Origin: Bdellovibrionales bacterium
GTDB taxonomy: Bacteria > Bdellovibrionota > Bdellovibrionia > Bdellovibrionales > UBA1609
Length of the DNA: 59,655 nt
Direction: 5' to 3'
Assembly: GCA_015163875.1 (NCBI GenBank)
Contig: JAAOIH010000007.1
Span: forward strand, 1 to 59,655
Shown here piece by piece: positions 36,088 through 45,097 of this stretch. The notes under the pieces are model-generated. The model had not been told where the DNA came from. It searched no databases and was given only the letters and a program-made list of their open reading frames with translations. The stretch's first letter is position 1, and the number at the start of each line of letters is the position of its first letter. The translations under genes and the position numbers were made by a program.

Positions 36088-36713
36088 TTAGTCACTCCAC
36101 ATCTTGTATAAATTCCTTCGACTGCATCTTTAGTTAAAACTAATGTATCGTATTTTAATAAATCGTGAACATTGATTCCTTGAGTGGAGTAGTAACAAAA
36201 TTTATATAAATTATTTACTGCTTGTTTAAATAAAGGAGTTTCTTTTGTGTCTACTAACACTGCTTTTTTTAAACCAAAGTCAGAAAATCTTTTAGCAAGT
36301 TCTTTAGTTTTGCCACCCTCTGATGCTAAAGAATCTATAACTACTATTTTTTTACTAGCAAATAAATAAGACAAAGCAGATTTTAATGCCAGTTGTTTTA
36401 CTTTTTTTGGTAAAACATAAGAGTAGTCTCGTGGTCTTGGCCCATGTACAACAGCCCCTCCCCTTAAAATTGGAGAGCGAGAAGAACCTTGTCTTGCGCG
36501 ACCAGTTCCTTTTTGTTTAAAAGGTTTAGCTCCGCCGCCTCTTACCTCTGATCTTGTTTTAGCTTGGTGAGTTCCTTGTCTTCGGCAAGCTAATTGCCAG
36601 CGAACCACTTGGTGCATTAAATCTTCGCGAATAGGTGAGGAAAAAACCTCGTCAGAAAGATTTGTGTTTCCAGATTTTGTTTTATCCCATTTTAATATAT
36701 CTACTTTTGCCAT
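36084..36713 (-). CDS. rplD: 50S ribosomal protein L4
   Basis: 209 residues. The extended loop (RQGTHQAKTRSEVRGGGAKP, GTGRARQGSSRSP) and the globular LFASKKIVVIDSL domain are present. In some bacteria L4 also represses the S10 operon; no leader motif for that was recognised. Confidence 0.97.
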   Translation of the reverse strand: MAKVDILKWDKTKSGNTNLSDEVFSSPIREDLMHQVVRWQLACRRQGTHQAKTRSEVRGGGAKPFKQKGTGRARQGSSRSPILRGGAVVHGPRPRDYSYVLPKKVKQLALKSALSYLFASKKIVVIDSLASEGGKTKELAKRFSDFGLKKAVLVDTKETPLFKQAVNNLYKFCYYSTQGINVHDLLKYDTLVLTKDAVEGIYTRCGVTK

Positions 36714-36716
36714 AAC

Positions 36717-37619
36717 TTACACCTTCATCAATTGTATTAAACTATTTACAGCTCCTGGAACTGCGCCTTTAATTAATATTGCATTTTTTTCTGGTAACAC
36801 ATCAACAACTTGTGTGTTTCTAGTCATAGTGTCAAAACCATAACGACCTGGCATTTTTCTACCTTTCATTACTCGACCAGGAAAAGTACATTGACCAATA
36901 GAGCCTGTCCCTCTTTGAAATCTAGAGCCATGAGATGCTGGTCCACCAGCAAAACCCCATCTTTTTACAACTCCAGAAAAACCGCGGCCCTTTGACCTGC
37001 CAGTCATTTTTACTGTGTCACCTTTTGCTAAACTGCTGATAGAAACTTTTTGTCCAACGCTAACTCCGTCTGGTAAAGTTTGTCTAATTTCTTTAGACCA
37101 CTTAGCCCCTCTTTGAAAACCTGATTTTTTAAAATGCCCTTCGCAAGCTTTGTTTGAGGCTGCAAGATTTCTTTCAGCACTTGCAACTTGAACAGCTTGG
37201 TATCCTTCTTTTTTTTCTGACTTAATTTGAGAAACTACTAAAGTGTCATATTTTAAAACAGTAACTGGAATTCTTTTTCCGTTTTCGTCATAAACTGAAG
37301 ACATTCCTTTTTTTACCGCAAACAAACCTTGAAGTTCTACAATATTTGGATCTTTTTCTTTTGGAGCTTCAGCTTTTTTTTCTTCTGGCTTTTCGACTTT
37401 TGGAGCTTCGGCTTTTGGAGCTTCAGTTTTTTTTGTTTCGACTTTTGGAGCTTCAGTTTTTTTTGCTTCAGTTTTTTTTGTTTCGGCTTTTGGAGCTTCG
37501 GCTTTTTTTGCTTCAGTTTTTTTTGTTTCGGCTTTTGGAGCTTCAGTTTTTTTTGCTTCAGTTTTTTTTGTTTCGGCTTTTGGAGCTTCGGCTTTTTTTT
37601 CTTTATTTTCGTTCGACAT
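36717..37619 (-). CDS. rplC: 50S ribosomal protein L3 with a long repetitive N-terminal extension
   Basis: 300 residues against about 210 for a usual L3. Residues 1 to about 93 are a Lys/Glu/Ala/Pro/Thr repeat built on KKTEAKK and TEAPKAE units; the L3 core begins near LQGLFAVKKGMSSVYD and continues with KGRGFSGVVKRWGFAGGPASHGS and RFQRGTGSIGQCTFPGRV. The frame and ribosome-binding site (AAGGAAG before ATG at 37619) support translation of the extension. No closer internal ATG precedes the core until KKGM, which would cut into it, so the extension seems genuinely part of the protein. Confidence 0.95.
   Translation of the reverse strand: MSNENKEKKAEAPKAETKKTEAKKTEAPKAETKKTEAKKAEAPKAETKKTEAKKTEAPKVETKKTEAPKAEAPKVEKPEEKKAEAPKEKDPNIVELQGLFAVKKGMSSVYDENGKRIPVTVLKYDTLVVSQIKSEKKEGYQAVQVASAERNLAASNKACEGHFKKSGFQRGAKWSKEIRQTLPDGVSVGQKVSISSLAKGDTVKMTGRSKGRGFSGVVKRWGFAGGPASHGSRFQRGTGSIGQCTFPGRVMKGRKMPGRYGFDTMTRNTQVVDVLPEKNAILIKGAVPGAVNSLIQLMKV
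37395..37590 (-). repeat. In-frame repeat encoding the L3 extension
   Basis: Alternating units (on plus: TTCGGCTTTTGGAGCTTCAG and TTTTTTTTGCTTCAG) repeat at 30- to 60-base periods. They encode TEAPKAETKK- and TEAKK-type units. Confidence 0.85.
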
Positions 37620-37639
37620 ATCTTCCTTTTAAATTGTAA

Positions 37640-37960
37640 TTAAGCTTCGTCCATTAATTTGATTTCCACATCTACGCCAGTGGATAAATCTAGTTTCATT
37701 AGTTGGTCAATAGTTTGTGGAGTTGGCTCTAAAACATCTAGCAATCTTTTGTGTGTACGAATTTCAAACTGCTCTCTAGATTTTTTATCAACATGAGGAG
37801 ATCTTAATACAGTATAACGATTAATTTTTGTTGGAAGTGGAATTGGCCCAGCCATACGAGCGCCAGTTCTACGAGTAGTTTCTACGATTTCTTGAGTGGC
37901 TTGATCTAATAATTTATGATCAAAGGCGCATAGCTTCATGCGAATTTTTTGAGTGGCCAT
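37640..37960 (-). CDS. rpsJ: 30S ribosomal protein S10
   Basis: 106 residues. [30 protein letters not shown] and [32 protein letters not shown] are diagnostic. AGGAAG precedes the ATG. First gene of the ribosomal block: rpsL, rpsG, fusA and tuf, often upstream, are not present. The 229 bases upstream hold the likely operon leader and promoter, with no clear -35/-10 pair seen. Confidence 0.98.
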   Translation of the reverse strand: MATQKIRMKLCAFDHKLLDQATQEIVETTRRTGARMAGPIPLPTKINRYTVLRSPHVDKKSREQFEIRTHKRLLDVLEPTPQTIDQLMKLDLSTGVDVEIKLMDEA

Positions 37961-38189
37961 TATAAACTTCCTATTTTTTTATATTTTTACTATTTTTTCT
38001 TTAACTTTATTATTTGTTTAAGATAAATAGTGGCTGTTTTATTCTGCTTTATTCTTCTAATTACTTAAATATTTTCCAGTGTTTAGACAAAAAAATATTA
38101 ACATTAGAGGGCTATTTATCTTTAGTTTCCCGAAGGACTTTTAGTAAATACCATCTAACTTATCTCTACAGCGTCCGAATATGAAGCTT

Positions 38190-39065
38190 TTACTTAGTGT
38201 TGTCAATAGTTTTTAGGTTAGCTAATTTAACATCTTTTAGTCTGGCTTGTTCAAAGGCGTGATGTAATTGTCCTTCTAAGTTTGAAGCTCGCATGGCGTC
38301 TAAGGCTTCTATTGTAATTCCTTTTGTGGAGGTGACAGCTTGTTGTAAATCTTCAATACTTTGCTCTTCATTAATGGCCATCTTTGATGCAGCTAAAAAA
38401 CTTTGTTGAGTAATTTGTTCAGCCATTTTTTCTGTAATGCCGTAATCTTTTAACCAGCCTTGCCAGTAAATCATTAATTCATAAACAAGTGCCACTCCAC
38501 TTCCAGAGCCTACAGTAAAAGCTCTAAAAGCTTGGTCGCCTTTTAAAAAAAATAATTTTCCTAAAGGAGAAAATAAAGCTTTAACATTAAATGCTCCGTC
38601 ATCTTCGCTTTGTGCAAATTGACCGTTTTTCATAAAGTCGTATGCAATGGCTGATTGTTTAATTTTAACAGCAGTACTTAACATTACTCTTGATAATAAA
38701 CTTACTTTTGGGAGTAACTTGCTTAAAGATTTTAAAGAAGCCCCCGCTGCAAGACTTATTACTTCGTGTCGAGGTTCAAAATAAGCTAGCACAGGCTCTA
38801 AAGCTTCGTATAAATCCTGAGGCTTTACAGATAAAATAATAATGTCTGATTTTTCTAATAACTCTTCGTTAGAATTACATGAAATAATATTTAGTTTGTC
38901 TTTTAGTTTTTGTAATTTGCTAGCAGAACGATTGCTTACAAATATTTGATCTGATTTTAAAATATTATCTTTTAACAGAGGCTCTAAAATATGCTGAGTC
39001 ATATTTCCAGCACCTATAAAGCCAATCTTTTTATTTTTAAGAATTATAGAGTCAGAACTAAACAT
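38190..39065 (-). CDS. proC: Pyrroline-5-carboxylate reductase
   Basis: Last step of proline synthesis, NAD(P)H reduction of pyrroline-5-carboxylate. 291 residues. Rossmann KIGFIGAGNMTQ at 12-23, IILSVKPQD, and the C-terminal dimer region with the GSGSGVALVYELM and QQAVTSTKGITIEALD segments. A 14-base palindrome ACTAAAGCTTTAGT lies 8 bases upstream of the start. Confidence 0.93.
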   Translation of the reverse strand: MFSSDSIILKNKKIGFIGAGNMTQHILEPLLKDNILKSDQIFVSNRSASKLQKLKDKLNIISCNSNEELLEKSDIIILSVKPQDLYEALEPVLAYFEPRHEVISLAAGASLKSLSKLLPKVSLLSRVMLSTAVKIKQSAIAYDFMKNGQFAQSEDDGAFNVKALFSPLGKLFFLKGDQAFRAFTVGSGSGVALVYELMIYWQGWLKDYGITEKMAEQITQQSFLAASKMAINEEQSIEDLQQAVTSTKGITIEALDAMRASNLEGQLHHAFEQARLKDVKLANLKTIDNTK

Positions 39066-39106
39066 AACTAAAGACTAAAGCTTTAGTTATGCTCTGGCAA
39101 ATTAAT

Positions 39107-39138
39107 TAGAGTAATTAAACGATGGCCTAATTACTCTA
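39107..39138. terminator. Hairpin after the 39154 secreted-protein gene
   Basis: A perfect 11-bp stem (TAGAGTAATTA and TAATTACTCTA) with a 10-base loop lies 16 bases beyond the stop of the minus-strand gene at 39154. The T-run after it is weak. Confidence 0.45.
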
Positions 39139-39153
39139 TATCTTAATTAATAT

Positions 39154-39642
39154 TTATTTTGTGTAATGATCATTAAGTATAAATTTACAGCTTGCTTTAT
39201 GTTTTACAGCTTTTCCAGCTTGATTTATTGCAGAAATAAAGTTTTTTTCTGTATCAATAGTAAATTTTTCTCCAATAGAACCATTTACATCATAAAAAGA
39301 AGAAAACTTTATATTCTTGCCAGATTTACTAATTAATACATCTTTAACGCTAATTGTAACTATTATACCGTCATTTGTATTTGTATCAGGTTTAGAATAA
39401 ACCAAGGCGTCTAGTTTTTTATAAGCATATCCATCTGTGCTCAAGAAATCTTGTATGGAAAAAAAGAAAACTACACTCTCTAGTGTCTCTGTATCTACGC
39501 CATTTTCATCTTTTATAACCACTCCGCTACAAACAACACTTTGTGCGTAAACACCTTTAATATTATTTACTGGAACTTTACCTTTTGCTTGAACAAAAGA
39601 AGCTCCTAATAACAAAGCACTGATAATTAATATTTTTTTCAT
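39154..39642 (-). CDS. Secreted protein of unknown function
   Basis: 162 residues with a clear Sec signal peptide (MKKILIISALLLGASFVQA, cleaved after VQA). The mature part has two cysteines (SVVCSGV near the start and SCKF near the end), possibly one disulphide, and alternating strand-like segments. No family recognised. Probably periplasmic or extracellular. A hairpin follows the stop. Confidence 0.65.
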   Translation of the reverse strand: MKKILIISALLLGASFVQAKGKVPVNNIKGVYAQSVVCSGVVIKDENGVDTETLESVVFFFSIQDFLSTDGYAYKKLDALVYSKPDTNTNDGIIVTISVKDVLISKSGKNIKFSSFYDVNGSIGEKFTIDTEKNFISAINQAGKAVKHKASCKFILNDHYTK

Positions 39643-39812
39643 TCTTTTCCCTTTTGTTAGTTAGATTTTGTTGCAACTTTAGCAACTTAAGGAAAGGTCT
39701 ACCCCCCCCCTCAAATATGCAAGTTTTTTGTATTTTTAACGCAATGACGGAGTAATTATTACAATTTACAAGTTGGCAATAGTTAGCTGCTTAATAAAGT
39801 TTTTTTATGACC

Positions 39813-40265
39813 TTATTGTGAGGCAGCTTGTTCTTTTTTTAATTCTTTAATAATTGGGTTTACATACATATTAATGCTTATAATAAAATTATCAACATCG
39901 GCGTTTTGTTTTAAATTGCAATCCTCTGGTCCGGCTTTGCAGTTTGAATATTTAGAAAGCAAAACAAAAACTGAATTATCTAAAGTTAGAGTTTCTGATT
40001 TTTCTAAGATAAAAAAATTATTTACTACTTGTAAAGATTGCTTTCTTAGCTCAACAATTAATGGAAATAGTTTTTTGTTTTGTTGAGATTTTACATATAA
40101 CTGTTTAACTTTTTTAACTTTTTGTTTATAAGCTTTTTGATAGCTTTCTGTACCTTGAATACTAAAACCCGTAAAAAAATAATTTAAATTTAAAGAAAAT
40201 CCAAAAGCTTTTGCCGGTGCATTTAGCAACATAGCCAAGCTTAGCGTTAATATTATTTTTTTCAT
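39813..40265 (-). CDS. Secreted protein of unknown function
   Basis: 150 residues with a signal peptide (MKKIILTLSLAMLLNAPAKA). The mature part is mostly helical and Lys/Gln-rich (KQKVKKVKQLYVKSQQNKK), with a cysteine pair (NCKAGPEDC). No family recognised. Same strand as its neighbours but separated from them by over 100 bases each side. Confidence 0.6.
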   Translation of the reverse strand: MKKIILTLSLAMLLNAPAKAFGFSLNLNYFFTGFSIQGTESYQKAYKQKVKKVKQLYVKSQQNKKLFPLIVELRKQSLQVVNNFFILEKSETLTLDNSVFVLLSKYSNCKAGPEDCNLKQNADVDNFIISINMYVNPIIKELKKEQAASQ

Positions 40266-40387
40266 TTTCGACCCCTTATTTTAATTAGTTTGCCATGTTT
40301 TAATCAGGCTTGCATTTATATAACACAAACAAATACACAATAAAAAATTAAGAGGTCTTTTTAAAATATTTACATAGTGTGACAAAA

Positions 40388-41119
40388 TTAGGCCCTGCTT
40401 CCTAAAATAATCTCTCCTAATCTAAGCCAATTAGAGCCTGATTTTAATGCTGCTTTGTAATCACAGCTTGTGCCCATAGATGTTTCTAGCTTGTGGCCCA
40501 TTTGTTTTGAATATTGTAATGACAATAATTGTAGTTTTTTAAAATCAGACTCTACTTTATTTAAATCATTGTACAAAAAAGGCATCGTCATAAATCCTTG
40601 TAAATAAATTTCTGAAAAATTATTAATTAAACTTAGGCTTTCTAAAAAATCCTTAGACATAACTTGTGTGTTGTCTTGTAAATTTGTTACTAAAAAACCA
40701 GATTTTTTTGTGTCATTACTAATATTTATTTGTAAAAATATTTTTAAAATATTTGTATTGCTGTTTGTGCCTTGCTGTATGTGTTGTTTTTTTTTATACA
40801 AAATAATTTTATTTAATATACTTAAGCTATCAACAGAATGTAAATATGAAAAATTATTAACTATTAGTTTTAATTTATTAGACTGAATACCTCCAACAAA
40901 ATGCCAAATAATATCTGGGCAAAGTTTTATTAAAGCTTTTTGCTTTAGTATTGCCTCTTGGGCGTAGCTTTCTCCAAAATGTCTAAAACCTTGTTTATAT
41001 GCTTTTTGAATTGTTTGTATATTTTGTTTTTTGCTAATAACAACAATTTTGCAAAGATGTTGTTTTTCTAAAGCCACGCAGTCATTAAATGATAGGTTTT
41101 TGTTTAAAGTTTTTAGCAT
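40388..41119 (-). CDS. YggS/PROSC-type PLP homeostasis protein
   Basis: PLP-binding alanine-racemase-fold protein, 243 residues, that buffers pyridoxal phosphate; no known catalytic activity. Seen: VVISKK with the likely PLP lysine Lys30, RHFGESYAQEA, IIWHFVGGIQSNK, YLQGFMTMPF and a C-terminal ASMGTSCDY-like phosphate site followed by WLRLGEIILG. In many bacteria it lies next to proC; here two unknown genes intervene. Confidence 0.88.
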   Translation of the reverse strand: MLKTLNKNLSFNDCVALEKQHLCKIVVISKKQNIQTIQKAYKQGFRHFGESYAQEAILKQKALIKLCPDIIWHFVGGIQSNKLKLIVNNFSYLHSVDSLSILNKIILYKKKQHIQQGTNSNTNILKIFLQINISNDTKKSGFLVTNLQDNTQVMSKDFLESLSLINNFSEIYLQGFMTMPFLYNDLNKVESDFKKLQLLSLQYSKQMGHKLETSMGTSCDYKAALKSGSNWLRLGEIILGSRA

Positions 41120-41332
41120 TTTTAGTTTTTTTTCTAATTTTACAGCAGGCTCTGTACTTTTGGCCTGTTACAGGTTGTTACAGCATGTAAATATATACCT
41201 ATATTTATGTTTTTGTCTAATATTTCCGATATTTTAGGTGAATATGCTAAAAAAATTATAAGCAGATTTTTTTAAAATATATTGGCAAAAATAAAAGTTA
41301 AAACACAAAACTAACAAAATAGGTTAATAGAT

Positions 41333-42235
41333 ATGTTAAATCATTATTTTATTTTAATTAGCGGATTAATCTTGTTTTCTTTTAGCGTTTACTTGTTTGT
41401 GTCCACTTTACTTCATACTGATAAAGATATGCAAGCCTTAAGCTTTGCACTTGGTGATGAAAGAAAAAATTCTGACTCACCTATTATTAATTTTTCTAGA
41501 CCTCTTGTAAAAAACTTTACATTAAAATATGCCATACAAATAAAATCTGAAAAATATAGAAAAAAAGTAAATCAAAAAATTATTACATCTGGGCTAGAGC
41601 AAGAACTTACTGTGGATGAATTTATCGGTTTACAAATTTTATTAGGGATTGGGTTTCCTTTATTTTTAATTGTATTAAACTTTGCACTGCAAATGGGGCT
41701 TCCAATTATAGGAGTAATTGGAGTTGGTTTTTTGGGATTTTTATTTCCTAATTTTCATTGTAAAAATAACAAACAAAAAAGATATTTTTCTATTATAGAA
41801 GATCTTCCATTTTTTATTGATTTGCTTTCTTTATCTATAGAGGCTGGCCTAGATTTTATTGGTGCAATACAGCGAATTAGCGACAAATTAGGAGATGATC
41901 GAGTATTATGCAAAGAATTAAAAGTAGTTTTAAAAGATATTAAATTAGGTAGCTCAAGAAAAAAATCATTAAAAGGCTTAATGGATAGGCTAGATATACC
42001 AGAGGTTACAAGTTTTTGCTCTATGATTATTGATGCAGACGACACCGGAGCCAGCATTTCTAAAGTTTTAAACGAGCAGTCTAAACAAATGCGAGGCGAA
42101 AGATTGTCTAGAGCAAAAAAAGCTGGTGCAACTGCCTCGCAAGCAATTTTACTTCCTATGGTTTTATTTATTGTGCCTGCTATTTTTTTAGTAGTATTTG
42201 CACCTGTTATTTTGCAGTTTATGTACGGAGGATAA
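41333..42235 (+). CDS. tadC: TadC-like type II/IV secretion system F-domain protein
   Basis: Inner-membrane platform protein, 300 residues. Membrane helices near the N-terminus (FILISGLILFSFSVYLF), the middle (LQILLGIGFPLFLIVLNFAL and IGVIGVGFLGFLF) and the C-terminus (LPMVLFIVPAIFLVVFAPVIL), and the F-domain itself (LPFFIDLLSLSIEAGLDFIGAI ... DDTGASISKVLNEQSKQMR). TadC works with TadB and the CpaF/TadA ATPase to assemble Flp pili; those genes are not in the window. Followed by DUF192 and FHA genes on the same strand. Confidence 0.85.
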   Translation: MLNHYFILISGLILFSFSVYLFVSTLLHTDKDMQALSFALGDERKNSDSPIINFSRPLVKNFTLKYAIQIKSEKYRKKVNQKIITSGLEQELTVDEFIGLQILLGIGFPLFLIVLNFALQMGLPIIGVIGVGFLGFLFPNFHCKNNKQKRYFSIIEDLPFFIDLLSLSIEAGLDFIGAIQRISDKLGDDRVLCKELKVVLKDIKLGSSRKKSLKGLMDRLDIPEVTSFCSMIIDADDTGASISKVLNEQSKQMRGERLSRAKKAGATASQAILLPMVLFIVPAIFLVVFAPVILQFMYGG

Positions 42236-42239
42236 TTAC

Positions 42240-42289
42240 AAATAAAAAATAATATAAAGCTTATAAATAAAAAATAATATGAAACTTAT
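42240..42289. repeat. 25-bp imperfect tandem duplication covering the DUF192 start
   Basis: Copies at 42240-42264 and 42265-42289 differ at two bases. One change turns ATA into the ATG start codon of the DUF192 gene. Confidence 0.85.
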
Positions 42290-42623
42290 AAATAAAAACA
42301 ACTCTAAAACATTAAGCTCTAAAGTGCATATTGCTAAAAACTTTAGCTCGCGATTAAAAGGGCTTATGTTTAGCAATCCTTTAGAGGGGGATCACTGTCT
42401 TTGGATTTCGCAATGCAAAAGTGTTCATAGTTGTTTTATGAAATTTACTTTAGATATTTTGTTTGTTGATAAAAAATTAAAAGTTGTAAAAATTATTACA
42501 GACTTCAAGCCTTGGAGAGTAACTTCGATATGTATGAAATCTGATTCTGTATTTGAGTTTAGTGCTGGTAAATTAAATAATATAAAAGTTGGCGATCATC
42601 TTTTAGTACAAAAAACAGAGTAA
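42279..42623 (+). CDS. DUF192 family protein
   Basis: 114 residues. Seen: SRLKGLMFSNPLEGDHCLWISQCKSVHSCFMKFTLDILFVD and VFEFSAGKLNNIKVGDHL, the DUF192 pattern (small beta fold, function unknown; its members are often exported, but no signal peptide is seen here). Its start codon lies in a 25-bp tandem duplication. Between tadC and the first FHA gene, as is common in Tad/FHA clusters of related bacteria (from memory). Confidence 0.8.
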   Translation: MKLINKNNSKTLSSKVHIAKNFSSRLKGLMFSNPLEGDHCLWISQCKSVHSCFMKFTLDILFVDKKLKVVKIITDFKPWRVTSICMKSDSVFEFSAGKLNNIKVGDHLLVQKTE

Positions 42624-42627
42624 TATT

Positions 42628-44130
42628 ATGTGGTCTATTCAATTTTTAAATGGCCCATTAAAGGGACAAAGCATAAAAATAAATGATCAAGACATTGTTG
42701 GAAGGTCTAAAAATTGTGAAATTCATATACCACATACCAGTGTATCAAAAAAACATTGTCGTTTTTATTTTAAAAAAAATAAACTTTATATAGAAGACTT
42801 AGATTCTAGTAACGGAAGTTTTATAAATGGAAAAAAAATTACTACTTTGCAAGTAGAGCACGGATCACAATTAAATTTACATGACTTGCAGGCAATTATT
42901 ACAGGAGACGACAAAAAACTTGATTTAAAAGATTCTACAAACCAAAAGTCTGCAGAAGATAATGTTACAAAATTTGATTCTATTAAAGGTTTAATAAATA
43001 ATAAAATAGAAAATGTTTTATTACCTGGAGTTTACAAATTGCCAGAGATATTAGACTTTCATTATGTTCTTGGTATTTTGTTAATTGGTTTTGTTTTAAT
43101 TATGACAAGCCTGTCTTATATTCCTTTAGGAACTTTACTAAAATCAAGTATAAAAAAAGAAAGTCAAAAAAGAGCACTGGGGATTTCAAAACATTTGGCA
43201 AGTTTAAACAAAGTGTATCTACAAAAAGGGCCTAGAGCTGCAATTAGTACCTCTGTAGCATTGCAAGAGTCTGGAGTAGAGCAAGCTTTTATTATTTCTG
43301 CAGAAAATAATCGCATTATTGCACCTCTTAGTGAACAAGGAAAGTTTCCTCCAGAAAATATTAATAATTTGTTTGTTGGAATAGATAAAAATAATGATTA
43401 TGTTAAACAATTAGATTCAAGCACAATTATAGCAATAAAGCCTATTCAATTTTTAAGCGCATCTGCAGAACTAAAAACTTTAGCATACTCTGTTGTTATT
43501 TATAACATGGGAAGCCTAAGCTTTAGTGACGGACGAGCTTTAAGTTTATTTATACAAACTTTGTTTATTGGGTTAATGATTGGTTCTATTTTATTTTTCT
43601 TTTTATTTAAAATTATTAGTTATATTTTTAATCAATTAAATAAGCAGATACACACTTCTTTAGAAAAAAATGAAGGAAGCATTAATATACCTTATAAACT
43701 TGCTCCACTCCAAAAATGTATTGAGCAAATTAATAATATTTTAAATCGTCTAGCTATGCTTAAAGAAAACAATAATTTACAAAATGCTAAGCCAGAGCTT
43801 ATTTATGATAAGTTTGCCGAGGTTAATAGTCTTGTTAAGTTGATAGGTCATGCCAGTATTATTATAGATTACAAAAGTCATAAAATAATTAGTGCAAATT
43901 CTGAATCTGATCAACTTTTTTCAGGTAGCTTGCTTCATCAAGAGGTAGAAAATTTATCAGATCAAAGTTTAAAATTAAATTTACAAGACCTACTAGAAAG
44001 GTCTAAACAAGAAGATAATGTTTCAGGATTTATAGAGTTGCAAGATTATACATACAATATTGACTTGCAATTACTCTTTGGCCTTAGGTCAGTAGATTAT
44101 GCTTTATTAGTGTTTACTCCAAAAGAATAA
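42628..44130 (+). CDS. FHA-domain membrane sensor-like protein
   Basis: 500 residues. Cytoplasmic FHA domain (about 1-92) with the phosphothreonine-binding residues Gly25-Arg26, Ser40/His43 (SVSKKH) and Asn62 (SSNGSF). Then a membrane helix (145-165), an extracytoplasmic domain (about 170-305), a second helix (306-333) and a cytoplasmic PAS-like C-terminal domain (about 398-495) with SIIIDYKSHKIISAN. The layout is that of a two-helix sensor, but no kinase or effector domain follows. Probably recognises a phosphorylated partner and an external signal. Confidence 0.78.
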   Translation: MWSIQFLNGPLKGQSIKINDQDIVGRSKNCEIHIPHTSVSKKHCRFYFKKNKLYIEDLDSSNGSFINGKKITTLQVEHGSQLNLHDLQAIITGDDKKLDLKDSTNQKSAEDNVTKFDSIKGLINNKIENVLLPGVYKLPEILDFHYVLGILLIGFVLIMTSLSYIPLGTLLKSSIKKESQKRALGISKHLASLNKVYLQKGPRAAISTSVALQESGVEQAFIISAENNRIIAPLSEQGKFPPENINNLFVGIDKNNDYVKQLDSSTIIAIKPIQFLSASAELKTLAYSVVIYNMGSLSFSDGRALSLFIQTLFIGLMIGSILFFFLFKIISYIFNQLNKQIHTSLEKNEGSINIPYKLAPLQKCIEQINNILNRLAMLKENNNLQNAKPELIYDKFAEVNSLVKLIGHASIIIDYKSHKIISANSESDQLFSGSLLHQEVENLSDQSLKLNLQDLLERSKQEDNVSGFIELQDYTYNIDLQLLFGLRSVDYALLVFTPKE

Positions 44131-44185
44131 CTTATACTTAAAAAAGAAAACTAAATTAAGTTTAAATATAATTAATAATATAAAT

Positions 44186-45094
44186 ATGAATTTAAAATAT
44201 AAACTACACATTTTATCAGGGCCAAAACAAGGCAGTTTTTTTAATGTACAAAATAAAAAACTAAGCCTAGGCAGAGGTTCTGACAATGATATTAATTTAG
44301 ATTTTGACCCTAATTGTAGTCGCAAACATGCTGTAATTGAATATGGTTTTAATAATTCAATCAGCATTTATAATGTAAGTAGTAATAATAAAGTTACAAT
44401 AAATGACAAAGTTATTAGCTCTCAAAGTATTTTAAAAGATTCTGATAATTTTACTATAGGAAAAACTAGCTTTAAAATAGAAGTTCCAAGCACTATACAA
44501 TCTGTGGCCAAAAACTCTAATCAAACTTTGGGAGGCGAAGCTACACAATCTTTTAAAAAAAAATCATCTAATACAAAATATATTTTTATTGCAGGCATTG
44601 CTTTAGTTTTATTTTTTGTTTTAATGCCATCTAAAAAGAAAAAAAAGCAGCCAGAGTTTACTAGTTTTCAAAATATAGAAAAAGAAATTAAAAGTATTAA
44701 AGAGCAAACCACTAAATTATATAATCAGCAAAAAAAAGACGGAGTTAGGGATCAGCTTTATAAAAAATCACAAATTTTTTATCTATCTGGGTTTAGAGAG
44801 TACAGACAGGGAAAGTATCAAAATGCTACTTCATCTTTTCAAGCTTGCTTGTCTTTAATACCTACGCATAAACTTTGTAATCGTTATATTATTTTAGCTC
44901 GTCGTAAATTTTTAGAGCTAGTGCAATACCATATGTTGCTTGGACAAAAATATTTAAAACAACACCAAAATAAAGCATGTAAAACTGCATTTAGAAATGT
45001 AATGATTATGCTAGATAACAAAAATAACAACATACACAAAGAGGCAAAAATAAATTTTCAACTTTGTGCATTGCGCTTAAAAGGGCAATATTAA
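44186..45094 (+). CDS. FHA-domain membrane protein with TPR-like region
   Basis: 302 residues. Cytoplasmic FHA domain (1-100): Gly29-Arg30, SRKH 45-48, but the conserved SNG loop is altered to SSNNKV. A single membrane helix at 132-147, then a helical region (about 155-300) with TPR-like spacing (YRQGKYQNATSSFQACLSLIP). Located between the FHA sensor and the double-FHA gene, with matching topology to the latter. Confidence 0.72.
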   Translation: MNLKYKLHILSGPKQGSFFNVQNKKLSLGRGSDNDINLDFDPNCSRKHAVIEYGFNNSISIYNVSSNNKVTINDKVISSQSILKDSDNFTIGKTSFKIEVPSTIQSVAKNSNQTLGGEATQSFKKKSSNTKYIFIAGIALVLFFVLMPSKKKKKQPEFTSFQNIEKEIKSIKEQTTKLYNQQKKDGVRDQLYKKSQIFYLSGFREYRQGKYQNATSSFQACLSLIPTHKLCNRYIILARRKFLELVQYHMLLGQKYLKQHQNKACKTAFRNVMIMLDNKNNNIHKEAKINFQLCALRLKGQY

Positions 45095-45097
45095 TAT

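Noticed and set aside
37329-37643. Two long plus-strand ORFs rich in Phe, Leu and Cys opposite rplC
   Set aside because: They are mirror images of the repetitive L3 extension in other frames, lack real starts, and oppose an essential gene.
37961-38189. Autoregulatory S10-operon leader (L4-binding hairpin)
   Set aside because: No long stem-loop could be traced by eye; only a short TCC-TTCG-GGA hairpin near 38130, too little to support a call.
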